From the NCBI GenBank assembly GCA_030378035.1, contig JAUCGI010000017.1:1-48487 (forward strand): DNA of 48,487 nt, given 5' to 3'. Shown here piece by piece: positions 1 to 7,909 of this stretch. A model generated the notes under the pieces. The model ran no database searches and had not been told where the DNA came from. It saw only the letters and a list, made by a program, of their open reading frames with translations. Numbering within the stretch: position 1 is the stretch's first letter; the number at the start of each line of letters is the position of its first letter. The translations under genes and the position numbers were made by a program. Source of the stretch: Desulfobacterales bacterium HSG2 (GTDB lineage Bacteria > Desulfobacterota > Desulfobacteria > Desulfobacterales > 4be13).

Positions 1-124
1 GGTCCCTCTCAGCGTGTTTCGGGAACTATCGGTCCCTCTCAGCGTGTTTCGGGAACTATCGGTCCCTCTCAGCGTGTTTCAGCGTGTTTCGGAATTTGCA
101 AGTTGCTGTACCACACTCAATTTT
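1..124 (-). repeat. Left arm of inverted 30-bp repeat array
   Basis: Tandem 30-bp units containing CAGCGTGTTTCGGGAACT run in from the left edge. Positions 71-124 (non-repeat tail plus the last units) are the reverse complement of about 1035-1090, and the units to the left match those on the right. The TPR gene and its upstream DNA therefore sit between inverted arms of at least 120 bp. The array probably continues outside the window. Confidence 0.85.
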
Positions 125-682
125 GTCATAACTTTGGGCGTAGTCCGGTTTTATCTGCACGGCCCGCTGATAACAGGAGATTGCCTCCTCCGGCCTGCCC
201 TGCTCCTTTAATGTGATTCCCAGGTTATTGTAAGCTTTCAGAAAATCCGGTTCCAGTCGGATGGCGTTCTGATAGGCGGTAACGGCCTCGTCCAGCCTGC
301 CCTGCTCCCGAAACACGTTTCCGATATTATTATACGCGCCGGCGTAATCCGATTTGATCCGCAGGGCCTTCTGATAAGCGGCAATGGCTTCATTCAGTCT
401 GCCCTGATTTCTGAGGGCGGCCCCGAGATTGTTGTAATAATTCGGATCTCCGGGATTGATCTGAATGGCCTGGCTGATCAGTTCCACAGCATCCTTGTTT
501 TTGTCGGACTGATGCGCGATAACGCCCAGCAGGTGCAGAGCATCCGAGTGATCCGGGTCAGTCTCAAGGATTTCTCTGTAAATTTTTTCGGCCGCTTTCA
601 GTTGGCCAGACTGATGACACAGGATGGCTTTGGATAATTCACCCACAGGATCATACAAAGATTCATCTAAGATTCTGTTCAT
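56..682 (-). CDS. TPR-repeat protein, 3' end merged with repeat array
   Basis: Tetratricopeptide-repeat protein of about 208 aa. Consecutive 34-residue TPR units are visible, with the typical pattern of a conserved Gly and Ala in helix A, N-N-L/I-G, and P at the unit boundary. Such proteins act as interaction scaffolds, and in related bacteria these repeats often precede a glycosyltransferase domain. ATG at 682 is preferred because a GGGGGGAA-type ribosome site lies just upstream; an in-frame ATG at 769 has none. The last ~18 residues and the stop codon are encoded by the 30-bp repeat array, so the native C-terminus (further TPRs or a catalytic domain) appears to have been lost or replaced. 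It may be a truncated gene still read as a short scaffold. Confidence 0.7.
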   Translation of the reverse strand: MNRILDESLYDPVGELSKAILCHQSGQLKAAEKIYREILETDPDHSDALHLLGVIAHQSDKNKDAVELISQAIQINPGDPNYYNNLGAALRNQGRLNEAIAAYQKALRIKSDYAGAYNNIGNVFREQGRLDEAVTAYQNAIRLEPDFLKAYNNLGITLKEQGRPEEAISCYQRAVQIKPDYAQSYDKIECGTATCKFRNTLKHAERDR

Positions 683-769
683 TGGAAGTTCCCCCCATGA
701 AAAACTGATTTTTGAGGTGTCTATAGCTGATTCTGACAGAACTTTCAAGCCTGAAATCATTCCGGTCAT

Positions 770-1034
770 AAAAATTCATTCCAAACCGCCAAACACCAAC
801 CCCTTTCATATAAAAAGCGGGAATCCACTGCTGCAATCGTTCAGAATTCTATATAAACCGCCATGGTCGGCAAACAATGAAAGCCTCAGCCGACTGTCAG
901 AAATTATACAGAACCGCGAAATCCGTTAGCAATATTCCGGCGACCCATTCCCTGATCAGGGGACTCTTGTATTTTCTGAACGCGAAAATTTAAGGTCTGT
1001 TGACAAATATTTTTTAAAGGGCTATTAAGAATTA
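770..1034. other. Intergenic region between inverted repeat arms
   Basis: No convincing coding region. It holds the 5' flank of the TPR gene and, at its right end, an outward-facing promoter-like sequence on the + strand that points into the repeat array. Confidence 0.5.
1000..1028 (+). promoter_or_regulatory. Sigma70-like promoter facing the repeat array
   Basis: TTGACA (1000-1005), a 17-base spacer, then TATTAA (1023-1028). The -35 box is perfect and the -10 matches at 4 of 6 positions. It would start transcription at about 1035, directly into the 30-bp repeats rather than into a gene. This is a sequence match only. Confidence 0.4.
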
Positions 1035-1760
1035 AAAATTGAGTGTGGTACAGCAACTTGCAAATTCCGAAACACGCTGAAACACGCTGAGAGGGACCGA
1101 TAGTTCCCGAAACACGCTGAGAGGGACCGATAGTTCCCGAAACACGCTGAGAGGGACCGCTAATTCCCGAAACACGCTGAGAGGGACCGCTAATTCCCGA
1201 AACACGCTGAGAGGGACCGCTAATTCCCGAAACACGCTGAGAGGGACCGCTAATTCCCGAAACACGCTGAAAGGATCGCTAGATCCCGAAACGCGCTGAA
1301 AGGGATCGCTAGATCCCGAAACACGCTGAAAGGGATCGCTAGATCCCGAAACACGCTGAAAGGATCGCTAGATCCCGAAACACGCTGAAAGGGATCGCTA
1401 GATCCCGAAACACGCTGAAAGGATCGCTAGATCCCGAAACGCGCTGAAAGGGATCGCTAGATCCCGAAACACGCTGAAAGGGATCGCTAGATCCCGAAAC
1501 GCGCTGAAAGGGATCGCTAGATCCCGAAACACGCTGAAAGGATCGCTAGATCCCGAAACACGCTGAAAGGGATCGCTAGATCCCGAAACACGCTGAAAGG
1601 GATCGCTAGATCCCGAATCGCTAGATCCCGAAACGCGCTGAAAGGGATCGCTAGATCCCGAAACACGCTGAGAGGGGATCGCTAGATCCCGAAACACGCT
1701 GAGAGGGATCGCTAGATCCCGAAACACGCTGAGAGGGATCGCTAGATCCCGAAAGTCCAA
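1035..1760. repeat. Tandem 30-bp hairpin repeat array
   Basis: About 23 head-to-tail units of roughly 30 bp with no spacers. Each has a conserved CCGAAACACGCTGA segment and a short palindrome. In the first block (to ~1265) the palindromic segment is GGGACCGCTAATTCCC-like. In the second block it is GGGATCGCTAGATCCC, a perfect 6-bp stem with a 4-base loop. Several units are 29 bp (a missing G), which breaks every reading frame, so the array is not a coding repeat. The first ~120 bp mirror positions 1-124. Confidence 0.9.
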
Positions 1761-1786
1761 AACACGCTAAAAGGAACATTCACCCT

Positions 1787-1806
1787 GAATTCAGAGGGTG
1801 ACGAAT
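1787..1806. repeat. Short palindrome around an EcoRI-like core
   Basis: CACCCT and AGGGTG arms flank CTGAATTCAG. It sits between the two oppositely oriented 30-bp repeat arrays, next to the end of the first. It could form a hairpin; function unknown. Confidence 0.4.
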
Positions 1807-1964
1807 TTCCAAGCGGCTGTACTTTAAACCAGAGACTCCAAAAGTTGGACTTACAAAAGCACAATGATTTCCAGGGGACGATTTTTCCCAAGCGCGAACA
1901 TCGGAAGCGAGGAAATAACCGGAGCAGTTAAGACAATCAATGAAATAGCTTTTCACGTTCATGT
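1807..1964. other. Spacer between opposed repeat arrays
   Basis: About 160 bp of non-repetitive DNA separates the array ending near 1760 from the inverted array starting near 1968. Short open frames exist on both strands, but I see no ribosome site, codon bias or recognisable motif, so I call no gene. Confidence 0.4.
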
Positions 1965-1967
1965 TTC

Positions 1968-2340
1968 GGACTTTCGGGATATGGCGATTCCTTTCAGCGT
2001 GTTTCGGGAACTGGCGATCCCTTTCGGACTTTCGGGATATATCGATTCCTTTCAGCGTGTTTCGGACTTTCGGGATATAGCGATCCCCTTTCAACGTGTT
2101 TCGGGATCTAGCGATCCCTTTCAGCGTCTTTCGGCGTGTTTCGGGATCTAGCGATTCCTTTCAGCGTGTTTCGGGAACTAATACAGCAACGGACTTTCGG
2201 GATCTAGCGATCCTCTCAGCGTGTTTCGGACTTTCGGGATATGGCGATCCCTCAGCGTGTTTCGGACTTTCGGGATATGGCGATCCCTCTCAGCGTGTTT
2301 CGGACTTTCGGGATATGGCGATCCCTCTCAGCGTGTTCAT
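1968..2340 (+). repeat. Inverted, degenerate 30-bp repeat array
   Basis: Units carry CAGCGTGTTTCGGGAT and CTTTCGGGATATGGCGATCC, in the opposite orientation to 1035-1760. They are more degenerate: some carry an extra GGACTTTC, and units share only 70-90 percent. With the upstream array this makes a second large inverted repeat around 1765-1965. Confidence 0.85.
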
Positions 2341-2386
2341 GTTCACGTTCACGAATTCAAGTTCAAGTTTAAGTTTCATTTACAGA
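2341..2386 (+). repeat. Short hexamer array (GTTCAC/AAGTTC)
   Basis: Direct hexamers GTTCAC, GTTCAC, GAATTC, AAGTTC, AAGTTT directly upstream of the ribosome site of the next gene. It resembles one arm of the hexamer-arm elements seen elsewhere in the window and would lie in the 5' leader of the mRNA. Confidence 0.6.
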
Positions 2387-2401
2387 TAAGGAGGATAAGC
2401 C

Positions 2402-3268
2402 TTGAGTGCAACAGACAAACTGAAGAGACTGCTTAACGGACCGGATATCCTGATAACGCCCGGATGTCACGATGCAATGACTGCGAAACTCATACAACGG
2501 GCCGGGTTTCCGGCAGCTTTCATGGGAGGCTTCGCGGTCTCTGCTTCACGCATCGGGATGCCGGATACCGGACTGATCTCTTATGCGGAGATGGCCGACC
2601 AGGGAAGAAATATCTGTGAGGCGGTCTCCATTCCGATGTTCGGCGACGGTGATACCGGATACGGAAACGCGATTAATGTGCAGCGGACTGTGCGGGGTTA
2701 CGCGCAGGCGGGATTTGCATGTATCATGATTGAGGATCAGGTCGCGCCCAAGCGCTGCGGCCATACCCGCGGCAAGCAGACGGTGAGCCGCGGGGAGGCC
2801 TTTGCACGGATTCAGGCCGCAACAGACGCCCGGGACGCGGGAAGCGACATTCTTATCATGGCGCGTACCGACGCCAATGCCACAGAAGGATTGGAAGAGG
2901 CGATCTTTCGCGCCAAAACCTTTGCCGAGATGGGCGCGGATATCACCTTTTTGGAGGCCCCGCGCAATAAAGCGGAAATGCACGCGTATTGCGACCGTGT
3001 GCCGGGCCCGAAAATGGCCAATATGGTCGAGCAGGGGAAGACCCCTCTCCTCAGCCCGACGGAATTGCAGGAGATCGGTTACAAAATCGTGGCCTATCCG
3101 CTTACGCTGATGTTTGCCGGCATTCAGGCGATGGAGAGCGCTCTCTTGAAACTCCGGAGCGGGGAGACTCCTCTGAATCTAACTGAATTTCAACATCTGC
3201 GGGATATCATCGGCTTTCCTGAGTATTACGAAGCCGAGAAGAAATATGTGGCAGAGCATGGCGTTTAA
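2402..3268 (+). CDS. Isocitrate lyase/PEP mutase family carbon-carbon lyase
   Basis: Enzyme of the isocitrate lyase/phosphoenolpyruvate mutase superfamily, 288 aa, a usual length for a single-domain TIM barrel of this family. The metal-binding GDGDTGYGN segment lies near residue 82 and EDQ...PKRCGH near 117-128, followed by the GK loop and ARTDA. The family includes 2-methylisocitrate lyase, oxaloacetate hydrolase/decarboxylase, carboxyvinyl-carboxyphosphonate phosphorylmutase and petal-death-type 2,3-dimethylmalate lyases. The EDQ-PK-CGH pattern fits the lyase rather than the mutase branch, but the substrate cannot be fixed from sequence. Start is TTG, chosen because AAGGAGG lies 7 bases upstream (2388-2394). 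It stands alone, with no methylcitrate-cycle genes beside it. Confidence 0.85.
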   Translation: MSATDKLKRLLNGPDILITPGCHDAMTAKLIQRAGFPAAFMGGFAVSASRIGMPDTGLISYAEMADQGRNICEAVSIPMFGDGDTGYGNAINVQRTVRGYAQAGFACIMIEDQVAPKRCGHTRGKQTVSRGEAFARIQAATDARDAGSDILIMARTDANATEGLEEAIFRAKTFAEMGADITFLEAPRNKAEMHAYCDRVPGPKMANMVEQGKTPLLSPTELQEIGYKIVAYPLTLMFAGIQAMESALLKLRSGETPLNLTEFQHLRDIIGFPEYYEAEKKYVAEHGV

Positions 3269-3402
3269 TCCGAGAATAATCCCATAACCGGATGGCTGAA
3301 ATCACGGGTGATGAAACCGGATCATAAACTCACGGGAACCTGAGATATCCGAATGTTTCCTTGAGGGAGTCGATTACATACAACAAAGGTGTCGGGGCCA
3401 TG

Positions 3403-3511
3403 ATCTTCGTTTGGGCCGCTTCGCTCGGCTTGGATTGGCAAATCCAAGCCCGCCGCCGGATTTGCCAATCCGGCGGAAGCAGAGTGTTGCGGCTGGCCGA
3501 AACGAAGATTA
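3403..3511. repeat. Nested inverted repeat with two hairpins
   Basis: Outer imperfect arms CTTCGTTT...GGCC and GGCC...GAAACGAAG enclose two perfect palindromes. The first has 10-bp arms GGCTTGGATT/AATCCAAGCC at 3427-3450. The second has 10-bp arms CCGCCGGATT/AATCCGGCGG at 3453-3476. The whole could fold as a cloverleaf-like structure. It is not a tRNA. Confidence 0.7.
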
Positions 3512-3551
3512 AGACCTGTGTCGGCCTGTCCATGAATTCATTTGAAAAAAG

Positions 3552-3701
3552 GGCATCCTTCATTTGTCGGTTTACACTTTCGGGTTAGGTGAATTCTTTT
3601 CTGCCCCTTTGTGCCCTTTGTGCCTCTGTGTGAGATATGAAGTGCCGCCGGCTCCGATTGGGAAAAAGTGTAAACTACTTCCGGCTTTTATGAAGGATGC
3701 C
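3552..3701. mobile_element. MITE-like element 1 with 8-bp target duplication
   Basis: 150-bp element with inverted termini GGCATCCTTCAT / ATGAAGGATGCC and inner inverted segments around GTTTACACTT / AAGTGTAAAC. It is flanked on both sides by GAAAAAAG (3544-3551 and 3702-3709), a perfect 8-bp candidate target-site duplication. No transposase is encoded, so it would be mobilised in trans. Confidence 0.7.
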
Positions 3702-3726
3702 GAAAAAAGTAAAAAACTTGATGGCT

Positions 3727-4041
3727 GGCATCCTTCATCTGTCAGTTTACATTTTATCCCATAAGTGTAAACTTAAGGATTCCCAATCTTGCTCCTGCTC
3801 TTTCTCCTGCTCCTGCTCTTTATCTTAATCAAACGGACACGACAGGATTAACATTAAGATAAAGATAAAGATAAAGATAAAGATAAAGATAAAGAGCAAG
3901 AGCAAGAGCAAGAGCAAGATAAAGAGCAAGTCCTAAGTTTGATCCCAGAACGATTTTGCAAACCGTTCCGAGCGACCTGCAAAAACCGTTCTGCAAGTCG
4001 GAAAAAGTGCAAACCACTTTTCAGCTTCTATAAAGGATGCC
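3727..4041. mobile_element. MITE-like element 2, interrupted
   Basis: The same termini as element 1 (GGCATCCTTCAT at 3727, mirrored AAAGGATGCC at 4032-4041) and inner GTTTACA...CAAACCACTTTTC segments, expanded to 315 bp by an internal hexamer-arm repeat. I see no clear target-site duplication. Confidence 0.6.
3789..3931. repeat. Hexamer-arm inverted repeat (GCTCTT / AAGATA)
   Basis: Left arm of CCTGCT, CTTTCT, CTTTAT hexamers; a short centre including ACGACAGGATTAAC; right arm of about seven AAGATA followed by AGCAAG hexamers. The arms are complementary over about 40 bp, the right arm being longer. It is nested inside MITE-like element 2. Confidence 0.8.
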
Positions 4042-4049
4042 ATCGGGTT

Positions 4050-4862
4050 TTAAGGATGTAACGGAATACTAAACGATATATGTCCGTTTATTTCAAAATT
4101 ATTATCCCAGAACGGATTATAATTTTCCTTTGAAATTTTCAGTTTGTAAGTGCTGCATCCGATGTTTTCGATGCTGTAGGAACCCCTTCCATCCGTTCTG
4201 GCACGATAGGAGTTCATATCGTTTTTCACCTCAACTGATGCACCTTCAACGGGGAATTCTGTTCTTGCGTCTGTTACCTTGCCGAATATGGAACATTCGG
4301 CTTTTGAACAGGGATGCAGACCGGTTGAGCCGGCAACGCAGTTTCCGCAGTCATCAGTATAGGCACTCCCGCCGGGAACACCGGAACAGTCTTTCTGTGC
4401 TTCAAAAGCAGGATATGTCTCCCCCCGTCCTTTTCCGTTATTCCTATTGAAAGCAGAAACTATCTTTTTAAGCCGGGAATAAAACTCTTTGGGGGATTGG
4501 AAACCGACAGTTCGGTCCAGATGTCGGAATTCAAGCGGATCAATACAGCAGATCATGGGCAGGGTAAGTTTCTTCAGCCCGCTGTTATACGCAAACCATT
4601 CAAAGCATGAATCAATGTCACAATACCAGGGGATAAAATGTTTTCTGATTAGGGATTTCACCGCCGGGGATTCGCAAACCTTCTCTTTCATAACTTTGCA
4701 ATTGCCGCATCCTTTGCGTCCGGCAATAAGAAGTATCAGTTTTCCCTGCCTAGTTGCCAGGGAAATTGCATCCGGCTCGGACCTCTGCCAGATCAGGGGT
4801 GCGGCCAGACCATCTGAGGCAAAATACAAAACAATTATGAGCAGCAAAACAACTTTTTTCAT
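4050..4862 (-). CDS. Secreted thioredoxin-like protein with CarboxypepD-reg domain
   Basis: Exported protein of 270 aa. A signal peptide (MKK, hydrophobic core, cleavage near LAA-APL at residue 20) leads to a thioredoxin-like domain of the Thioredoxin_7/DUF255 type. This has a single CGNC active-site motif at about residues 52-55, followed by KVMKE. A Cys-rich linker DCSGVPGGSAYTDDCGNC lies near 159-176. Residues ~190-270 resemble the carboxypeptidase regulatory-like beta-sandwich (GKVTDARTEFPVEGASV, then TDGRGSYSI). It is probably a periplasmic or surface thiol-disulfide protein. AAGGAGG lies upstream of the ATG. It is transcribed alone, divergently from the HD hydrolase. Confidence 0.75.
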   Translation of the reverse strand: MKKVVLLLIIVLYFASDGLAAPLIWQRSEPDAISLATRQGKLILLIAGRKGCGNCKVMKEKVCESPAVKSLIRKHFIPWYCDIDSCFEWFAYNSGLKKLTLPMICCIDPLEFRHLDRTVGFQSPKEFYSRLKKIVSAFNRNNGKGRGETYPAFEAQKDCSGVPGGSAYTDDCGNCVAGSTGLHPCSKAECSIFGKVTDARTEFPVEGASVEVKNDMNSYRARTDGRGSYSIENIGCSTYKLKISKENYNPFWDNNFEINGHISFSIPLHP

Positions 4863-5130
4863 TCTTTCCTCCTTGTTTTAGTTCACATACTGCTTTCCAA
4901 ATTTCAGAGATTAAAAAAAATTTCACTTTGGCCTTGATAAACACCGAAGTTTACACCTGCTGAGTTTGCATCATACGAATATTTATTCTATTATCTGTTA
5001 TTCTATATTCCATGTTGACAATTTTATCAATAGTATTGTAAATATAAATAGAAAAAAGCGAATCAAGGGTTAAAATGAATATTTCAAAATCGAGCTTCAT
5101 TATGCACAGCAGATTTTATATAATATGCTG
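4863..5130. other. AT-rich divergent promoter region
   Basis: Gene-free AT-rich DNA between divergent genes. A TTGACA at about 5014 is followed by weak -10-like sequences at 17-18 bases, so it is a possible + strand promoter for the HD hydrolase. No operator is recognised. Confidence 0.35.
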
Positions 5131-5277
5131 ATTATAACGGATTTAGGGGAACGTGAACGTGAACTTGAACTTGAACTTGAACGTGAACTTGAACAGGAAC
5201 ATGAACGGTTCAGGTGTAAGTTCACGTTTAAGTTTAAGTTCACGTTCAAGTTCAAGGGATCCTAAATCCGTTATAAT
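5131..5277. repeat. ATTATAACGG-ended element with GAACTT hexamer arms
   Basis: The termini ATTATAACGGATTTAGG (5131-5147) and their exact inverse (5261-5277) enclose arms of GAACTT/GAACGT and AAGTTC hexamers around a short centre. It ends 15 bp before the start of the HD hydrolase, so it would form a large stem-loop in that gene's leader if transcribed. Confidence 0.85.
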
Positions 5278-5292
5278 CGGAATGGAAAAGAT

Positions 5293-6348
5293 ATGTCTGT
5301 CCGTGAAAAGTTTGAAAAACGTGAAAAAAGTTTTATGTCCCCTTTCGGATGCCTGAGCGCTGAATCGGAGGGCCGTATGAGACCGGAACCTCCGTGCCCT
5401 ATCCGAACGGCTTTCCAGGTGGATAAAGATCGGATTGTGTATTCCAACGCCTTCAGGCGACTGAAATATAAGACCCAGGTCTTCCTTTCCCCTCTGGGGG
5501 ACGAGTACAGGACCCGCCTGACCCATACGCTGGAGGTCGCCCAGATCGCGAGAACCATTGCACGGGCCATGCATCTGAACGAGGATCTGGCTGAAGCCAT
5601 TGCCCTGGGACATGATCTCGGACATACGCCCTTCGGACACAGCGGGGAGACCGCGCTGAAAGAGATTTTTTCATACAGTTTCGCCCACAATGAACAGAGC
5701 CTTCGGGTAGTTGATGTATTGGAAAAGAAAGGAAAAGGGCTTAATCTGACGTATGAGGTCCGCGACGGAATTTTAAAACATTCCAAGGGATATGGAAAAA
5801 TCATTCCTGACGCCCCTGATGAGCAGCCGTGTACGATTGAGGGAAGGATCGTGCGGTTTGCTGATATCATGGCATATCTGAACCATGATTTGGATGATGC
5901 CGTCAGAAGCGGGGTTATTCATACGGATCAGGTTCCGGATTCGTGTTCGGATGTTATCGGACGCACCCATTCGGAGCGGGCGACAACCATGATGAAGGAT
6001 ATTATCTTTTCAAGCGGGGTTCGCGACGATGAATTTCATCTGAGTATGAGCGACGAAGTCCATTCCGCCATGACTGCGCTGAGGAGATTTCTTTATGAAA
6101 ATGTATATCGTTCCCCCCGTGTGCACAAAGATTTTGTCAAGGCCAAAAAGATTCTGTCCGAGCTTTATGCCTATTTTCTGAATAATAAGGATATGCTTGA
6201 AAAAAAACTTGAAGAGATGGAGATGGGAGAGGACGGTTATGAGGACCAGTCCCATGAACGGATCGTATGTGATTTTATTGCCAGCCTGACGGACAGACAT
6301 GCCTTGGGGCTTTACAAAACGCTTTTTTTTCCTTCGCCGCTTGTATAG
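5293..6348 (+). CDS. dgt: dGTPase-type HD-domain nucleotide hydrolase
   Basis: Deoxyguanosinetriphosphate triphosphohydrolase-like protein, 351 aa, the short dgtP-type length. Family members cleave dNTPs to nucleoside and triphosphate and so tune dNTP pools. The metal-binding HD set is intact: H78 in TRLTHTLE, H107-D108 in GHDLGH, H111 and H116 in HTPFGH, and a later FADIMAYLNHDLDDA segment. The N-terminal RTAFQVDKDRIVYSNAFRRL is characteristic of the family. The ATG at 5293 follows GGAAAAG at short spacing. The gene is immediately preceded by a hexamer-arm inverted repeat and followed by TTAAGGG heptamers. dGTP preference is inferred from the family. Confidence 0.85.
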   Translation: MSVREKFEKREKSFMSPFGCLSAESEGRMRPEPPCPIRTAFQVDKDRIVYSNAFRRLKYKTQVFLSPLGDEYRTRLTHTLEVAQIARTIARAMHLNEDLAEAIALGHDLGHTPFGHSGETALKEIFSYSFAHNEQSLRVVDVLEKKGKGLNLTYEVRDGILKHSKGYGKIIPDAPDEQPCTIEGRIVRFADIMAYLNHDLDDAVRSGVIHTDQVPDSCSDVIGRTHSERATTMMKDIIFSSGVRDDEFHLSMSDEVHSAMTALRRFLYENVYRSPRVHKDFVKAKKILSELYAYFLNNKDMLEKKLEEMEMGEDGYEDQSHERIVCDFIASLTDRHALGLYKTLFFPSPLV

Positions 6349-6416
6349 GGTTAAGGGATTAAGGGGTTAAGGGTTAAGGGTTAAGGTGTTAAGGGTTAAG
6401 GGTTAAGGTGTTAAGG
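6349..6416 (+). repeat. TTAAGGG heptamer array, left copy
   Basis: About nine near-perfect direct copies of a TTAAGGG/TTAAGGT heptamer. An oppositely oriented CCCTTAA array lies at 7277-7313, so the NUDIX fusion gene is bracketed by inverted heptamer arrays. Confidence 0.85.
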
Positions 6417-6451
6417 CGGTATCGCCTGAAATTTATTAGCGAACGGGCAAA

Positions 6452-7279
6452 ATGGGAGAATTAGGAGATTGGGGCAATATGCATGAATATCTTGATGAAA
6501 TCATTGAAGTGATCATAGACAGGCCTATGGGTTCCAAGCACCCGCAGCATAATATTTACTATCCTCTTAATTACGGATACATACCTCATACAAAGGCTCA
6601 GGACGGTGAACCGATTGATGTGTATGTTTTGGGAATCTACGAACCGATTGCAAAATTTACAGGAAAATGCATTGCAATCATTGAAAGGCTGAACGATGTC
6701 GAACAGAAAATCGTCTTATGCCCAGAGGAGCAATTTTATACAAAAGACCAAATCCTTGCCCTGACAGCCTTTCAGGAACGATATTTCAGGATCAGCATTC
6801 TGACCAAGGCTCCTGTCATCAGGCCGATTAGAAATTCGGTCAAAGCCGTCATCATTGAGAATGACAAACTCTTAACCCTTAAAAAGTCAGATGACGGAGA
6901 TGATTATTATGTCTTACCGGGCGGTGGTCAGAATTGGGGCGAAACATTTCATCAGGCGTTAAAAAGGGAATGCAGGGAAGAAACGAACGCGGAGATTACC
7001 ATCCGTGATGTAGTGTTTATTCGAGAATACATCGGAAAAAATCATGAATTTCAGGAAGAGCATTATGGTGTTCATCAAGTTGAATATATGTTCAGGTGTC
7101 ATCTCGCTAATGGGACAGAGATTAAAACCGGTCATAATCCTGATGAGGGACAGGAGAGTATCGAATGGTTGGAGATTCAGGGAATTGAAAAGGCCCGATT
7201 CTATCCTTTGGGGTTAAGAAGATATTTCAAGGATTTGCCGGACAGAAAACAGTGTATGTATTTGGGAGATATAAATTAA
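6452..7279 (+). CDS. Pyrophosphatase-like / NUDIX hydrolase fusion
   Basis: 275-aa two-domain protein. Residues ~15-110 resemble the small inorganic-pyrophosphatase-like domain (IDRPMGSKHP, YPLNYGYIP, DGEPIDVYVLG). The last matches the family I PPase signature D-x-D-P-x-D-V except that Glu replaces the second Asp. Residues ~128-265 are a NUDIX domain with a complete box (G158, E164, R172-E-C-R-E-E177). NUDIX enzymes cleave nucleoside diphosphate-X compounds, and an attached PPase-like domain could remove released pyrophosphate; that coupling is inference. Methionine 10 (6479) is an alternative start and lies nearer the conserved domain. Its ends abut oppositely oriented heptamer arrays. Confidence 0.8.
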   Translation: MGELGDWGNMHEYLDEIIEVIIDRPMGSKHPQHNIYYPLNYGYIPHTKAQDGEPIDVYVLGIYEPIAKFTGKCIAIIERLNDVEQKIVLCPEEQFYTKDQILALTAFQERYFRISILTKAPVIRPIRNSVKAVIIENDKLLTLKKSDDGDDYYVLPGGGQNWGETFHQALKRECREETNAEITIRDVVFIREYIGKNHEFQEEHYGVHQVEYMFRCHLANGTEIKTGHNPDEGQESIEWLEIQGIEKARFYPLGLRRYFKDLPDRKQCMYLGDIN

Positions 7280-7313
7280 CCCTTACCTTACCCTTAACCC
7301 TTTCACCCTTAAC
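7277..7313 (-). repeat. CCCTTAA heptamer array, right copy
   Basis: Inverted relative to 6349-6416 (CCCTTACC, CCCTTAACCC, CACCCTTAACC). It begins at the stop codon of the NUDIX fusion and lies in the 5' flank of the next gene. Confidence 0.8.
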
Positions 7314-7326
7314 CTTCGGATCACAA

Positions 7327-7908
7327 ATGGATAACTACGCGCCTTTTTCAGAGAAAATACGGATGCTTTATACGGCTATGGATCAGAAATACAAAGCAGT
7401 TGCGGATTATTACGGCTTTCATTGTACAGGATGCCGGGAGAACTGCTGCCTCACCCGTTTTTACCATCATACATTTTCAGAGTATTTTTACCTTCTTGAA
7501 GGATACAAGACGCTGACTTCTGAAAAGCGGGCAACGGTTAAAGAAATTGCCCGGGAAGTATGCAGAAAAATGACGGATGCAGATAAAAAGGGGCAGACCG
7601 CTCGGTTTATGTGTCCGCTGAATTCTGACGGGTTGTGTCTGTTATATGCCTATCGGCCCATGATATGCAGACTGCACGGCATTCCCTCGGAACTTCGCAG
7701 GCCCGGTCAGAACGCCGCATACAGCCCGGGATGCGAGGCTTTCACAGCAGAGTGTGGCGGAAAAGACTATTTCAAATTTGACCGGACCCCTTTTTATGTT
7801 GAAATGGCCGGCATGGAAGCTGAACTCAGACGGGTTACGGGCATCAGCCAAAAGCTCAGAATGACCGTTGCGGAGATGCTGACTTCCGAGAAGTTTGATG
7901 GGCAATAA
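7327..7908 (+). CDS. YkgJ-family cysteine-cluster protein
   Basis: 193-aa protein with the Cys pattern of the YkgJ/UPF0153 family, thought to bind zinc or an Fe-S cluster. The pattern is CTGCRENCC near residues 34-42, then CPLNSDGLCLLYAYRPMICRLHG near 96-118, and PGCEAF. These families are poorly characterised; some members sit beside flagellar or metabolic genes without a known reaction. The start is placed at ATG 7327, since an upstream in-frame ATG (7252) would read through the heptamer array and overlap the preceding gene. It follows the NUDIX fusion on the same strand and may be co-transcribed. Confidence 0.7.
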   Translation: MDNYAPFSEKIRMLYTAMDQKYKAVADYYGFHCTGCRENCCLTRFYHHTFSEYFYLLEGYKTLTSEKRATVKEIAREVCRKMTDADKKGQTARFMCPLNSDGLCLLYAYRPMICRLHGIPSELRRPGQNAAYSPGCEAFTAECGGKDYFKFDRTPFYVEMAGMEAELRRVTGISQKLRMTVAEMLTSEKFDGQ

Positions 7909-7909
7909 T

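Larger units (their letters stand above)
3269..4049. other. Gene-free 0.78 kb packed with repeat elements
   Basis: No credible gene. Contents in order: a nested hairpin pair (3403-3511), a MITE-like element (3552-3701), and a second MITE-like element (3727-4041) that contains a hexamer-arm inverted repeat (3789-3931). A TTTGTGCC...TGTGTGAGATAT segment near 3609-3645 recurs near 21830-21872. Confidence 0.7.

Noticed and set aside
1032..1760. Repetitive reading frames encoding FRELAVPLSV/FRDLAIPLSV decapeptides
   Set aside because: They are translations of the 30-bp array. Units of 29 bp break the frame repeatedly, no ribosome site is present, and the same peptide appears on inverted copies.
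1035..2340. CRISPR array
   Set aside because: The 30-bp repeats are directly adjacent with no unique spacers, and no cas genes are in the window.
3403..3511. tRNA-like cloverleaf
   Set aside because: Two strong hairpins, but no T-loop GTTCRA motif, no acceptor stem/CCA layout and no anticodon arm.
6349..6416. Telomere-like TTAAGGG repeats as a chromosome end
   Set aside because: They are internal, only nine units long, and paired with an inverted copy downstream of one gene.
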